Below are positions 56,398-64,000 of a stretch of 64,000 bases of DNA, piece after piece. The position numbers and the translations under genes were made by a program. The first letter of the stretch is position 1. Every line of letters starts with the position of its first letter. The stretch is taken from the NCBI RefSeq assembly GCF_030654605.1, contig NZ_JAURXB010000133.1:1-64000 (forward strand). Reading direction: 5' to 3'. The notes under the pieces are model-generated. The model made no database searches. It saw nothing but the letters and a program-made list of their open reading frames with translations, and was not told where the DNA came from. Source of the DNA: Bradyrhizobium sp. (GTDB lineage: Bacteria > Pseudomonadota > Alphaproteobacteria > Rhizobiales > Xanthobacteraceae).

Positions 56398-57162
56398 TCA
56401 AACGCTGAAACCGACACGCCCCAGTCCGGGCAATTTCACGGCCGGCCGCCGCAGATCGATGCCGAACACCGCGCCGAAAAAATTGACCTCGATGCCTTCG
56501 ATCCAGCCGATCGCCAACCCCAGATAGCCGCCCAGCGTGAGGCGAACGCCGGTCCCGGAAGCGGTCGGCCCAAACATGTCGCCATTATAGGGAAAGTCCT
56601 TGCCGATGGCGGTCGGCGGCAACGTGGCCTGCAGCTCCGGCACCGCCGCCATCACGGCGGTGACAAACGTGTTGGAGTTCGGTCCCGGCCAGGCCCGATA
56701 ATCGCCCCAGGATCTGAGCTCATAGCCTTCGACCGCGGCGCGGATTCTGGGGATCATGTGCTCTGCGGTTTCACCGTCCGTCGCGGCGATGGTCTCCGGC
56801 GTACCCCCGAACCAGCGTCCATCGGCGGCAAATCCGTTGACGCGGATCGGCTCGCCCCAGGCCGTGTAATCGTAGCGGGTGTAGCGCGTTGCCCCGCGCT
56901 CCTTGACGACGATCCAGCTGTGGACCGCGAAGATTCCGCGCCAGCGAACCGTGCGCGCGGCATAGACGCGAACCACCGCCTCGGGATGTTCCTGCGGTGC
57001 GGGCAACAGGCCCGCGCTCGAACGGTCGGCCATTTGCCAATCGACCGAGCGATCGCCGAGCAGGTACTTCACCGCCGAAATCGTGATCGGGGCGAACAGC
57101 AGAACCAGAAAGATAATCACAGATTTTCTCAAGTGGCGGAAACTTCGGCGGGGCAAATTCAT
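56398..57162 (-). CDS. DUF3750 family membrane-associated protein
   Basis: 254 residues. One N-terminal hydrophobic segment (VIIFLVLLFAPITISAVKYL) is followed by a soluble domain with conserved Trp and aromatic residues: TVRWRGIFAVHSWIVVKERG, YDYTAWGEPIRVNGFAADGR, then YRAWPGPNSNTFVTAVM. This matches DUF3750, whose HSWIVVK and GPNSNTF motifs hint at an NlpC-like or amidase-type fold; the function is not known. It stands 48 bases upstream of the hydrolase and may be in one operon. Confidence 0.88.
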   Translation of the reverse strand: MNLPRRSFRHLRKSVIIFLVLLFAPITISAVKYLLGDRSVDWQMADRSSAGLLPAPQEHPEAVVRVYAARTVRWRGIFAVHSWIVVKERGATRYTRYDYTAWGEPIRVNGFAADGRWFGGTPETIAATDGETAEHMIPRIRAAVEGYELRSWGDYRAWPGPNSNTFVTAVMAAVPELQATLPPTAIGKDFPYNGDMFGPTASGTGVRLTLGGYLGLAIGWIEGIEVNFFGAVFGIDLRRPAVKLPGLGRVGFSV

Positions 57163-57236
57163 GCAGGCGTCACATGCCGCTTCATATAGTCGTGCCGGGC
57201 GCTTTCGCTACGTTGCATTCAAATGGAGGGTATTCA

Positions 57237-57416
57237 ATGACTTCCGAGGCCAGCGAAGCCGCCATCGACCGTATCGTGGAGACCTGCAATGGCGACATCC
57301 GCGGCGCGCTGAAGGCGCTGCTGCTGGTCAACGAGCAGCTGGAAGCCGAGCTGGCACAGGCCTATGCGGCGGTGATCCACGGACCAGCGCCGCGCGGCAG
57401 CAACGTTCTGCACTGA
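57237..57416 (+). CDS. Small helical protein, function unknown
   Basis: 59 residues from an ATG with GGAGGG seven bases upstream. The sequence is a short amphipathic helical protein (EAAIDRIVETCNGDIRGALK, then ALLLVNEQLEAELAQAYAAV) with a single Cys. The layout recalls the small stress-related coiled-coil proteins of rhizobia, but no family is certain. It is divergent from the DUF3750 gene. Confidence 0.78.
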   Translation: MTSEASEAAIDRIVETCNGDIRGALKALLLVNEQLEAELAQAYAAVIHGPAPRGSNVLH

Positions 57417-57423
57417 CCGAAGG

Positions 57424-57678
57424 TCAATCGTCGGTCAGGCTGCGGTTTGGGCATTGGTTGATGGTGGAACGCGCCAGCTTGGCGTCGGCGAGGGATTTGT
57501 AGGGACCCGTCCCGAACCAGAATGGGCCGTCATTGCTGTACGGATAAATGGTCGGATTGCTGGTCACGATCTCGCATTTGTTGGTCGCGCGACTGCCGAC
57601 CACCCAGTACTGCCCATCGGCCAGACATGCCGTTCCCAGACCGAACGTCATCGCGGCAGCCAGTATCCACGCTCTCAT
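57424..57678 (-). CDS. Small exported protein with two Cys
   Basis: 84 residues: signal peptide (AWILAAAMTFGLGTACLA) and a 64-residue mature part (DGQYWVVGSRATNKCEIVTS, then GPFWFGTGPYKSLADAKLAR and INQCPNRSL) with two Cys that probably form a disulfide. The sequence resembles a widespread small periplasmic family of Bradyrhizobiaceae without known role. It ends eight bases from the stop of the plus-strand small gene, convergent with it. Confidence 0.78.
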   Translation of the reverse strand: MRAWILAAAMTFGLGTACLADGQYWVVGSRATNKCEIVTSNPTIYPYSNDGPFWFGTGPYKSLADAKLARSTINQCPNRSLTDD

Positions 57679-57798
57679 GGTCTCGCTCCTACACGCATTT
57701 CAGCGGGCGAGTTCGCGGTAGCCAAAAACGTTCCGGCCGACAAGGATCGCCTGATTTCGTGATTAATTCGTCCGCGAGCGGATCGATAAAATTAGCAA

Positions 57799-58458
57799 TC
57801 AGATGTCGCGGCCTTCGACCTTCTCGGTCAGGGTCTTGACCAGCTCCGGCACCTTTTCCAGATGCGGATTGACCGCGAGCGCCTTGCGGAAGGCTTCGAG
57901 CGCGCGCTTTTCGTCGCCGAGATCCTGCATGATCATGCCGAGGCCGGCCAGCGCGCCGAAATGGCGGGGCTCGCGCACCAGCACCTGCTCGATATCCTGC
58001 ATCGAGCGGGTGTAGTCGTTCTTGAGATAATACAGCGTCGCGCGCCGGTTCCAGCCCTCGACATAGTCCGGACGCAGCTTGACCACGGCATCGAGCAGTT
58101 TCAGCGCCACGTCGACCTGCTTGGCGTCCATCGCGGCCTTGGCACGCACCATCAGGAGTGCGGCGGTATCGCTCGGCGTCTGCATCCATACCGCCCAGAT
58201 CCGGGCCTCGACATGCTTGGCGCTGGCCTCATCGGGCGCCGCCTTCAGCGCGCCGAACAGGAAGTCCAGTCCGCGCGTTTTGTCGGCGCCAACCTTCGGT
58301 AGCTTGGCTGGCGCCTCCGGCAGCTTCTTCTGGCTTCGCGGCGGCGCCGACCGCGGATCCTGCGCCGACGCAGGAATTGCCCATGCAGCCGCCAGCGCAG
58401 CCGTGAGCAGGATCGCGAGGCGGCGGCGGGGCCCTGGGAATCTCATTGCCATCGACAA
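57799..58458 (-). CDS. Exported TPR protein
   Basis: 219 residues. A signal peptide (LAILLTAALAAAWAIPASAQ) is followed by a linker and about three or four tetratricopeptide repeats: DALLMVRAKAAMDAKQVDVA-type pattern, YVEGWNRRATLYYLKNDYTR, HFGALAGLGMIMQDLGDEKR and ALEAFRKALAVNPHLEKVPE. It should act in protein-protein interaction in the periplasm. No partner is visible nearby. Confidence 0.87.
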   Translation of the reverse strand: MSMAMRFPGPRRRLAILLTAALAAAWAIPASAQDPRSAPPRSQKKLPEAPAKLPKVGADKTRGLDFLFGALKAAPDEASAKHVEARIWAVWMQTPSDTAALLMVRAKAAMDAKQVDVALKLLDAVVKLRPDYVEGWNRRATLYYLKNDYTRSMQDIEQVLVREPRHFGALAGLGMIMQDLGDEKRALEAFRKALAVNPHLEKVPELVKTLTEKVEGRDI

Positions 58459-58578
58459 AGTCTAGACGCAGCAAAACGCGCTTGCAAAGCAGCAAGTCGT
58501 CAAAGACCCGTGATATCAGGAATTTTCGCGAACGCCGAAAGCCGCAATCGGGCTCGACTCAGCCCCAATCAACCTTGA

Positions 58579-58704
58579 TCAGCCCTGGCGCGCCTTGAAG
58601 CGGCGCTGGACCTTGTTGATCACGTACACCCGGCCCTTGCGGCGGACCAGACGGTTGTTGCGGTGGCGTCCACGCAGCGATTTCAGCGAGTTACGGACCT
58701 TCAT
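58579..58704 (-). CDS. rpmJ: 50S ribosomal protein L36, Cys-free form
   Basis: 41 residues ([20 protein letters not shown] then [20 protein letters not shown]). L36 is the smallest protein of the 50S subunit. The zinc-binding CxxC...CxxxxH of the C+ form is missing, so this is the zinc-independent (C-) type, which is the normal chromosomal form in many alphaproteobacteria. The ATG at 58704 has GGA a few bases upstream; longer readings are not credible. Confidence 0.95.
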   Translation of the reverse strand: MKVRNSLKSLRGRHRNNRLVRRKGRVYVINKVQRRFKARQG

Positions 58705-59014
58705 GGGACAATCCTGATGCTTTGAAAGGCCGTGTTTCGACAGGCCGAAAGTGGCAAAATGAGATTTTTCCCGCCAGCGGTCATACCGCCCGGGACGGCC
58801 GGTTTCTAAGCCATCGAATGGTCGAATGTCAATCCGGACCGGCAAACCAGGACGCCGCCGGCCGATCCCGGCCCGTTGGAACCTGAATCCCCGGCTAGGA
58901 AAAATACGCAAATTCGGTCAAAGGTTTGCTGCGATACCGTGATTCGCACCCTATATCTGGAACTGGCTGTTCGGCCGAGCTGGGTCTCGCGCAAAGATGG
59001 GATCTGCCTCCACC

Positions 59015-60046
59015 ATGACGACCGCTCAAAATCCCGCCATCAAACCTGCAACTCTGGCCCCCGCGGATCAAGCCGCCCCCCTTGCCGCCCCGGGCCGAAT
59101 ACCGCTGCCCGCCGGCGTGCGGCCGTTCCAGCTCAACTGGCCCTACATCATCGTAATCGCCGGCTACCATGCCCTGGCGCTGCTGGCCTTCATGCCCGGC
59201 TGGTTCTCCTGGAGCGGGCTGATCCTCGCCATGCTCCTCACCCACCTGTGCGGGCTGTTCGGCATCAACCTCTGCTACCACCGGCTGCTCACCCATCGCG
59301 GCCTGAAGGTGCCGAAATGGCTGGAGCATTCGATGGTAGTGGTCGCGATGTCCTGCCTGCAGGAAACCCCGGCGCGCTGGGTCGCGATCCACCGCCGCCA
59401 TCACCAATTCGCCGACGAACAGCCCGATCCGCATAGCCCGCTGGCCAGTTTTTTCTGGAGCCATATCGGCTGGATCCTGGTGCACCAGCCCGAACTGGCG
59501 CGGCTCGGCATCTACGAACGCTACGCCAAGGACATTTTGCGCGACCGCTTCTACGTCGCGCTCGAGCGTTACGGCTGGCTGGTCTGGATCAACCTGATCC
59601 AGATGCCGCTGTTCTTCGCCGCCGGTTTTGCGGTGGCGTGGCTATCGGGCCAATCACCCGAGGCTGCCGCGCAGACCGGCCTCGGCAGCCTGATGTTCGG
59701 CGTCTTCGTCCGCACCGTACTGGTCTGGCACATCACCTGGGCGGTGAATTCGGTGACCCATATGTGGGGCTATCGCAGCTACGAGACCGACGAGGACAGC
59801 CGCAACAACTTTGTCGTCGGCATGATCTCCAACGGCGAAGGCTGGCACAACAACCACCACGCCGACCCGCGCTCGGCGCGCCATGGCCATCAATGGTGGG
59901 AGATGGACAATACCTGGCTGACCATTCGTTTCCTGGAACGGATCGGGCTGGCCACCCACGTGGTGCCGCCGAGTGCGCATCTCAGAGCGCAGGCCGCCAA
60001 AGCCAGGCTGGTTACACGCGGATCGGATGGCGTTCCGGTCGATTAG
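59015..60046 (+). CDS. Membrane fatty-acid (acyl-CoA/acyl-lipid) desaturase
   Basis: 343 residues (an ATG at 58997 would add six). The three histidine boxes are complete: HRLLTHRG, HRRHHQFADEQPDPH and HNNHHADPRSARHGHQ. Hydrophobic pairs before and after place them on the cytoplasmic side. It resembles delta-9 acyl-CoA desaturases of bacteria, which introduce the first double bond aerobically into acyl chains. No electron donor gene is adjacent. Copy 3 of the 23-base motif follows the stop. Confidence 0.93.
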   Translation: MTTAQNPAIKPATLAPADQAAPLAAPGRIPLPAGVRPFQLNWPYIIVIAGYHALALLAFMPGWFSWSGLILAMLLTHLCGLFGINLCYHRLLTHRGLKVPKWLEHSMVVVAMSCLQETPARWVAIHRRHHQFADEQPDPHSPLASFFWSHIGWILVHQPELARLGIYERYAKDILRDRFYVALERYGWLVWINLIQMPLFFAAGFAVAWLSGQSPEAAAQTGLGSLMFGVFVRTVLVWHITWAVNSVTHMWGYRSYETDEDSRNNFVVGMISNGEGWHNNHHADPRSARHGHQWWEMDNTWLTIRFLERIGLATHVVPPSAHLRAQAAKARLVTRGSDGVPVD

Positions 60047-60087
60047 AGACCCGGCGGCGAGGCCGACGGGGGCTCAAACAAAAATAT

Positions 60088-60111
60088 CGAAAACAACCCC
60101 ATGCACAGTAA
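60088..60111 (+). repeat. 23-24 base intergenic motif, copy 3 (after desaturase)
   Basis: CGAAA plus ACAACCCCATGCACAGTA plus A, the same as the copies at 8499 and 30517, beginning 41 bases after the desaturase stop on the sense strand. It lies between convergent genes. Confidence 0.85.
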
Positions 60112-60189
60112 CAGTGGTAGCCGGCGTTTCCCGACGGCACCATTAGAAGTACCCTGAGCGGGGACATCTCACTCTTCGCCACGCGGCTC

Positions 60190-60969
60190 CTACGCGGCCG
60201 TCCAGCCCCCGTCTACGGGGAGATTGGCGCCGGTGATCTGCGCGGCGTCATCGCTGCACAGAAACAGCGCTAGCGAAGCTATCTGCTCGACGGTAACGAA
60301 TTGCTTGGTAGGTTGGGCAGCGAGCAGGACGTCCTTGATCACCTGATGCTCGCTCATGTTGCGTGCCTTCATCGTTTCCGGGATCTGCTTCTCGACCAGG
60401 GGCGTCCAGACGTAGCCGGGGCTGATGCAGTTGCACGTGATCCTCGATTGCGCGAGCTCCAGCGCCACCGTCTTGGTGAGACCTGCGATGCCGTGCTTGG
60501 CTGCGACGTAGGCGGACTTGAACGGCGATGCGACCAGCGAATGCGCCGATGCCGTGTTGATGATCCGGCCCCAGCCTCGTTGCTTCATGCCGGGAGTAAC
60601 GGCACGGATCGTATGGAATGCGGAGGAGAGGTTGATTGCGATGACTGCATCCCACTTTTCGACCGGAAAATCCTCGATTGGCGAGACATGCTGGATGCCG
60701 GCATTGTTGACGAGTACGTCCACCCGGCCAAACGTTCTCTCCGCAAGCGAAATCATACTGGCGATTTCGATCGGCTCGGCCATGTTCGCGGGCGTATAGA
60801 TTGCCTTCACTCCGAAATCGTTCTCAATTGCAGTCCGCGTTTTTTCGACATCGGCCGGTGCCCCGATTCCGTTGAGCACGATATTGGCGCCTGCACCTGC
60901 GAATGCCCGCGCGCACGCCAGGCCTATTCCGCTTGTCGAGCCGGTCACAACGGCCGTCTTGCCCTTCAT
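60190..60969 (-). CDS. bdhA: 3-hydroxybutyrate dehydrogenase (SDR family)
   Basis: 259 residues. Cofactor motif TGSTSGIGLA (NAD), structural NNAG, and the catalytic S141, Y154 and K158 (SAYVAAKHG). The sequence matches bacterial D-3-hydroxybutyrate dehydrogenases (HTIRAVTPGMKQRGWGRIIN and the C-terminal GANLPVDGGWTAA), which interconvert 3-hydroxybutyrate and acetoacetate. The ATG at 60969 gives the family N-terminus MKGKTAVVTGS. It is the last gene of an operon with acetoacetate decarboxylase and a patatin. Confidence 0.92.
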   Translation of the reverse strand: MKGKTAVVTGSTSGIGLACARAFAGAGANIVLNGIGAPADVEKTRTAIENDFGVKAIYTPANMAEPIEIASMISLAERTFGRVDVLVNNAGIQHVSPIEDFPVEKWDAVIAINLSSAFHTIRAVTPGMKQRGWGRIINTASAHSLVASPFKSAYVAAKHGIAGLTKTVALELAQSRITCNCISPGYVWTPLVEKQIPETMKARNMSEHQVIKDVLLAAQPTKQFVTVEQIASLALFLCSDDAAQITGANLPVDGGWTAA

Positions 60970-61015
60970 AATACTCAATTCGCTCTCCTTCTTTGTCTGT
61001 TGCATGCCCTCATGT

Positions 61016-61807
61016 TCAGCCGACCAGACTCATCTCGCGGGCTTCGAGGAGACGCCGGCCTGGCTGCTGGAGGTAGTCGTGCACGACCTTGCCCAGCCCG
61101 AGCGTCAGGTCGGCCCGTATGTGAGTCGCGGACACCACCTCGTGGACCGGCAGGTCAGCCACGGGTGCCAAGGCGTGAGGCGACAGGTGGAGCGCCGCAG
61201 GCCCGGTCCATGCGCCCTTGATCGTGACATTCTCCAGGTGGTATTCGACCAGTTCGCAGATGCGCGGCGTGCCGTCGACATGCGGAATGATCTTGAGCAG
61301 GAAGTTCGGTGCCTCAAGTGAAGCCTTGACCTGCGACAGATCCGCTTCGCCATGCTTGTAGCCCATCGTGCCGGTGGCCACCCGAAGCCGGCCGTAGTCC
61401 AGGGTTCCGACCAGCGTATCGACCTCCGTTCGCAGCGTCGGCTTCGCCAGCTTCTTCGGAAAACCCCAGAGCTCACGGCCGCCGGAGATCGGCCCCTCAT
61501 CGTCGAGGTACATGCAGTGGGTGTAGCTGCCTTTGCGGCCGCGAAAGGAGACCGGAATCACCTGCCCGCTTTCGGTGTAATCGCCGAAGCCGTTCGAATC
61601 CGGCATGCGGATGAATTCGTACTTCACGAGCGCTTCGCGCTGGTCGAGTTCGAGTGGCTCGGGCACCACGGCGCGCAGCTTCGCCGGATCGGTGCGGTAG
61701 GTGATATTCAGGTATTCGCGGTTGACGAACCGGTACGGCCCCGGCGGATATGACGGACTCGTCAGCGGCATCGCGAACGCCTGTTCAAGTACTTCCTTCT
61801 CGCGCAT
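61016..61807 (-). CDS. adc: Acetoacetate decarboxylase
   Basis: 263 residues. The enzyme forms a Schiff base on a lysine to convert acetoacetate to acetone and CO2. The motif [13 protein letters not shown] holds K118 and K119, which line up with K115/K116 of the clostridial enzyme. Other typical stretches are [19 protein letters not shown] and [17 protein letters not shown]. Encoded between the patatin and bdhA genes (46 bases before the latter), so the three act together in C4 metabolism. The ATG at 61807 is placed by the family N-terminus. Confidence 0.92.
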   Translation of the reverse strand: MREKEVLEQAFAMPLTSPSYPPGPYRFVNREYLNITYRTDPAKLRAVVPEPLELDQREALVKYEFIRMPDSNGFGDYTESGQVIPVSFRGRKGSYTHCMYLDDEGPISGGRELWGFPKKLAKPTLRTEVDTLVGTLDYGRLRVATGTMGYKHGEADLSQVKASLEAPNFLLKIIPHVDGTPRICELVEYHLENVTIKGAWTGPAALHLSPHALAPVADLPVHEVVSATHIRADLTLGLGKVVHDYLQQPGRRLLEAREMSLVG

Positions 61808-61848
61808 CTTCACATCCTCTTCGGGTCTGGCCTTTAACGGTTGATTGT

Positions 61849-63018
61849 TTATTCCCGACCGTCGCGTTCGAGATCGAACGTGAACACGCCGTCGAGGCTC
61901 GCAGGGCGAGCGAGAACGTCGGGATGGCGCAGCGTGCGGACGGCATCGTGATAGCCCGCGCGCCAATGATCCTGCATCGACAGGCGGGAGAATTCGTAAT
62001 CCTTCGAGTGGCCCTCGTAATTCCGGGTCCGATAGATCAGGTGGACGATGTTGTAGACCTTGTCACTGGCGACCGATTTCAGGAGCTTCAGATCATCGTT
62101 CTCCTCAAGATCGGCAGGCAGCCTGCGGAGCAGGGCTGCAAGGGCCCGCTGCACCCGGTGCACGCTCTTGAATTGCCCGGTGCTGGCACGGGTGCGGCTC
62201 GAAAACTGAATCTCCTTGTGACGTGTGGTGACGTCCGCGAGGTTGCGCGGAAGCGCGCCTTGCGAGCTCCAGAGGTCGACCTGAAAAGCGAGCGTGTCCT
62301 CGCGGCGGGGGTTGCTCTCGATTACCCATTGCAGCGGCGTATTGGATACAAGGCCGCCATCCCAGTAGTGCTCGCCATCGATTTCGACGGCCGGAAAGCC
62401 GGGCGGCAGCGCTCCGCTCGCCATGACATGCTCGGGGGTGATCTTGTGAGTGCTGGTGTCAAAATAGATGAAATTGCCGGTCCTGACATTGACGGCGCCC
62501 GCGCTGAAGCGCGTCATTCCGGCATTGAGGCGATCAAAATCGACGAGGCGCTCCAGCGTCTGCTTGAGGTGCCTGGTATCGTAGAAGCTGGTCGCAGCCA
62601 TCGTGCCGCCCGGCTGCAGCCAGGGCATGATGGTCCGTGCAGAGAAGAATCCCGTTGCCCCGAATGCGGCAGCCAGACCGGCGTTCATTTGATTGAGGAG
62701 ATTGCGCGCGTCGTCACTCCGGGCGAGGTCTACGAATGGGTTGCCTGACCAGGGCGCGCCCGAGGTCACCTGCATCCAGAACTCGCGCAGCCGATCGACG
62801 CGGGAGTTGGGCGGGTTGCCTGCGATGATGGCGGCATTGATCGCCCCGATCGAGATGCCGGCGATCCAGTTGGGATGGATATCGGCCTCCGCCAGCGCCT
62901 CGTAGACGCCGCCCTGATATGCCCCCAGCGCACCGCCACCCTGCAATAGCAGGACCACACTGTCGAATGGCAGCTGTCTTTTCGCCGCCGAGAGGTGAGG
63001 TTGAAGCTGGGAATTCAT
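61849..63018 (-). CDS. Patatin-like phospholipase with DUF3734-type C-terminus
   Basis: 389 residues. The N-terminal patatin domain has the oxyanion loop [16 protein letters not shown], the nucleophile S56 in GISIGA, and D220 in [10 protein letters not shown]: the Ser-Asp dyad is complete. The C-terminal 120 residues ([40 protein letters not shown]) match the DUF3734 extension. In other bacteria such proteins are encoded with acetoacetate/3-hydroxybutyrate enzymes and may release acyl chains or act on PHB granule lipids. The ATG at 63018 is the natural start. Confidence 0.9.
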   Translation of the reverse strand: MNSQLQPHLSAAKRQLPFDSVVLLLQGGGALGAYQGGVYEALAEADIHPNWIAGISIGAINAAIIAGNPPNSRVDRLREFWMQVTSGAPWSGNPFVDLARSDDARNLLNQMNAGLAAAFGATGFFSARTIMPWLQPGGTMAATSFYDTRHLKQTLERLVDFDRLNAGMTRFSAGAVNVRTGNFIYFDTSTHKITPEHVMASGALPPGFPAVEIDGEHYWDGGLVSNTPLQWVIESNPRREDTLAFQVDLWSSQGALPRNLADVTTRHKEIQFSSRTRASTGQFKSVHRVQRALAALLRRLPADLEENDDLKLLKSVASDKVYNIVHLIYRTRNYEGHSKDYEFSRLSMQDHWRAGYHDAVRTLRHPDVLARPASLDGVFTFDLERDGRE

Positions 63019-63133
63019 GGTGTGCTCTTGGTTTGATGATTTCGGACCACCCTCGGGATTGCCGATCTCCGCCCCTGCGCCAGAGGTTGTCCTGGCTGGA
63101 AAGAAGATGATTGACATTCCGCCCCGAGGAACT

Positions 63134-63152
63134 AAACTATACCGTATAGTTT
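63134..63152. promoter_or_regulatory. TetR-like operator palindrome upstream of the patatin operon
   Basis: AAACTATA, CCG, TATAGTTT: an 8-3-8 perfect inverted repeat 115 bases upstream of the patatin start on the minus strand and inside the likely promoter. The symmetric TATACCGTATA core is typical of TetR-family operators. The regulator itself is not in the window. Confidence 0.78.
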
Positions 63153-63278
63153 GGATAAACCACGGGCAAGCAGGCCTGTCAAGGAGAAGGGTCAAGCGAC
63201 CCGCTCAGCTTTCTGTGAGCGCGGTAAATCGCTGAAATCGTCTTCTTGCGCAGGGATCAATCAGAGAAGTGATCCGAC

Positions 63279-63590
63279 ATGATTTCAAAAACCAGACGAA
63301 CTATTCCGGCGATGGCAGTGTTGCTTTGCGCGACAGCCGCCTCTGCGCAGGAAAATCGCGGCACCCCGGAGCAGCGAGCGGCGTGTGCTCCGGACGCCTT
63401 CCGGCTCTGCATTGGTTACATTCCCGATCCCACCAGCGTTGAGCGATGCCTGAGACAGAACGGTTCCGATCTCAGCGACGCGTGTCGGGTGGTGTTCGAG
63501 CAAAGCGCCGGCGGGCTCGTGAGCAAAAGCCCCAAGGGAGTGAAGCCGGAACGACCAATTCGATCCGCGATCTCCCGAGACTCCGATTGA
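63279..63590 (+). CDS. Small exported Cys-containing protein
   Basis: 103 residues: signal peptide (ISKTRRTIPAMAVLLCATAASA) and a mature part with four Cys in the pattern AACAPDAFRLCIGYIPDPTSVERC plus DACRVVFEQ (outline). The same spacing occurs in a small rhizobial periplasmic family. Two disulfides are likely. The function is unknown. It is divergent from the patatin operon. Confidence 0.78.
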   Translation: MISKTRRTIPAMAVLLCATAASAQENRGTPEQRAACAPDAFRLCIGYIPDPTSVERCLRQNGSDLSDACRVVFEQSAGGLVSKSPKGVKPERPIRSAISRDSD

Positions 63591-63614
63591 GCCGGCAATA
63601 AAGAGACACCCAGA

Positions 63615-64000
63615 ATGGATATGTTCTACATTCCCGCGATTGCGTCGTTTTCGGGGTCGGCGTCCGGAACGCTGGCTTCGATTGTCACCAACTGGGTGAC
63701 CCAGCGTCGCAAGGACCGTTTCCGCCATTCAGTGCGGGCCACGTCCCAACGCGAAGAACTCTACAAGGACTTCATTGAAGAAGCAGCGACGCTGTACGCC
63801 GACGCGATCGTCAATGACAAGTCGGAGGTCTCGAAGCTCGTCGGCCTCTACGCTCTCATCGCGCGGATGAAGATCCTTTCGAGCGATGCCGTGATTGAAG
63901 CCGCCGAAAAGGCGGCTCGGCTGATCATAAACACGTATCTATCGCCGAACAGGACGTTCGTCGATTTGCTCGACCTGATCAACGAGATGGATCCGTTGCG
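63615..64000 (+). CDS. Protein of unknown function, cut by window end
   Basis: An open frame begins at the ATG at 63615 and runs without stop to the last base (128 codons). The N-terminus MDMFYIPAIASFSGSASGTL is mildly hydrophobic, and is followed by a charged helical region (RREELYKDFIEEAATLYADA is the approximate pattern). Composition and lack of stops support a real gene that continues beyond the window. I do not recognise the family from this part. Confidence 0.75.
   Translation, partial: MDMFYIPAIASFSGSASGTLASIVTNWVTQRRKDRFRHSVRATSQREELYKDFIEEAATLYADAIVNDKSEVSKLVGLYALIARMKILSSDAVIEAAEKAARLIINTYLSPNRTFVDLLDLINEMDPL

Overview
This is a 64 kb stretch of high-GC chromosome from an alphaproteobacterium. 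It most resembles Bradyrhizobium or a close relative (Rhodopseudomonas, Nitrobacter group). The reasons are gene content and order (lspA behind ileS, a paired M16 peptidase, lpxK-waaA beside DUF374 and DUF4170 genes, hisZ-hisG, groESL under a CIRCE element), several small families familiar from this order (DUF2093, DUF6101, DUF2076), and very many short palindromic repeats between genes. It is mostly core chromosome. I see no phage, insertion sequence, CRISPR array, rRNA or tRNA gene.

Layout. 1-9.5 kb: the end of ileS, lspA, a small exported protein, two M16 peptidases, arfB, mutL and rsmD. 9.5-21 kb: an RluB/RsuA-type pseudouridine synthase with a very long disordered N-terminus, tadA, a hydrolase carrying every known fluoroacetate dehalogenase active-site residue, an acyl-CoA dehydrogenase, purD, a three-gene hydrolase/membrane protein/winged-helix operon facing xseA across a perfect palindrome, a dienelactone hydrolase-like protein, and a DUF2093 gene. 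21.3-27.7 kb: an envelope block (lpxK, waaA, DUF374 acyltransferase, DUF4170), a CysQ-like phosphatase, pmbA and a DUF6101 gene. 27.9-38.7 kb: ubiA, rsmE, hisZ-hisG, a GT2/ChbG-type pair, DUF2076, an L,D-transpeptidase, an isolated CheZ-like phosphatase and a lipoprotein. 38.9-48.8 kb: groES-groEL, a secreted protein, a CrtI-like oxidoreductase, a BacA/YddA-type peptide exporter-like ABC protein, a TorF-type porin and a histone H1-like protein. 48.8-60 kb: the glycolate oxidase operon glcDEF, a winged-helix-like protein, a thiolase, hydrolases, DUF3750, small proteins, a TPR protein, rpmJ and a fatty-acid desaturase. 60-64 kb: a patatin/acetoacetate decarboxylase/3-hydroxybutyrate dehydrogenase operon behind a TetR-like palindrome, then a small Cys-containing exported protein and a gene cut by the window end.

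The most interesting signals are (i) an identical 23-base intergenic motif found three times, each time on the sense strand 20-45 bases after the stop of a plus-strand gene (mutL, rsmE, desaturase), which looks like a recurrent 3'-UTR element; (ii) the fluoroacetate dehalogenase candidate; (iii) two clean operator-like palindromes with visible target operons; (iv) the patatin-Adc-Bdh operon; and (v) palindromic repeats that have been absorbed into the 3' end of lpxK and a tandem duplication that carries the hisG ribosome-binding site. No single wholly new multi-gene system is evident.
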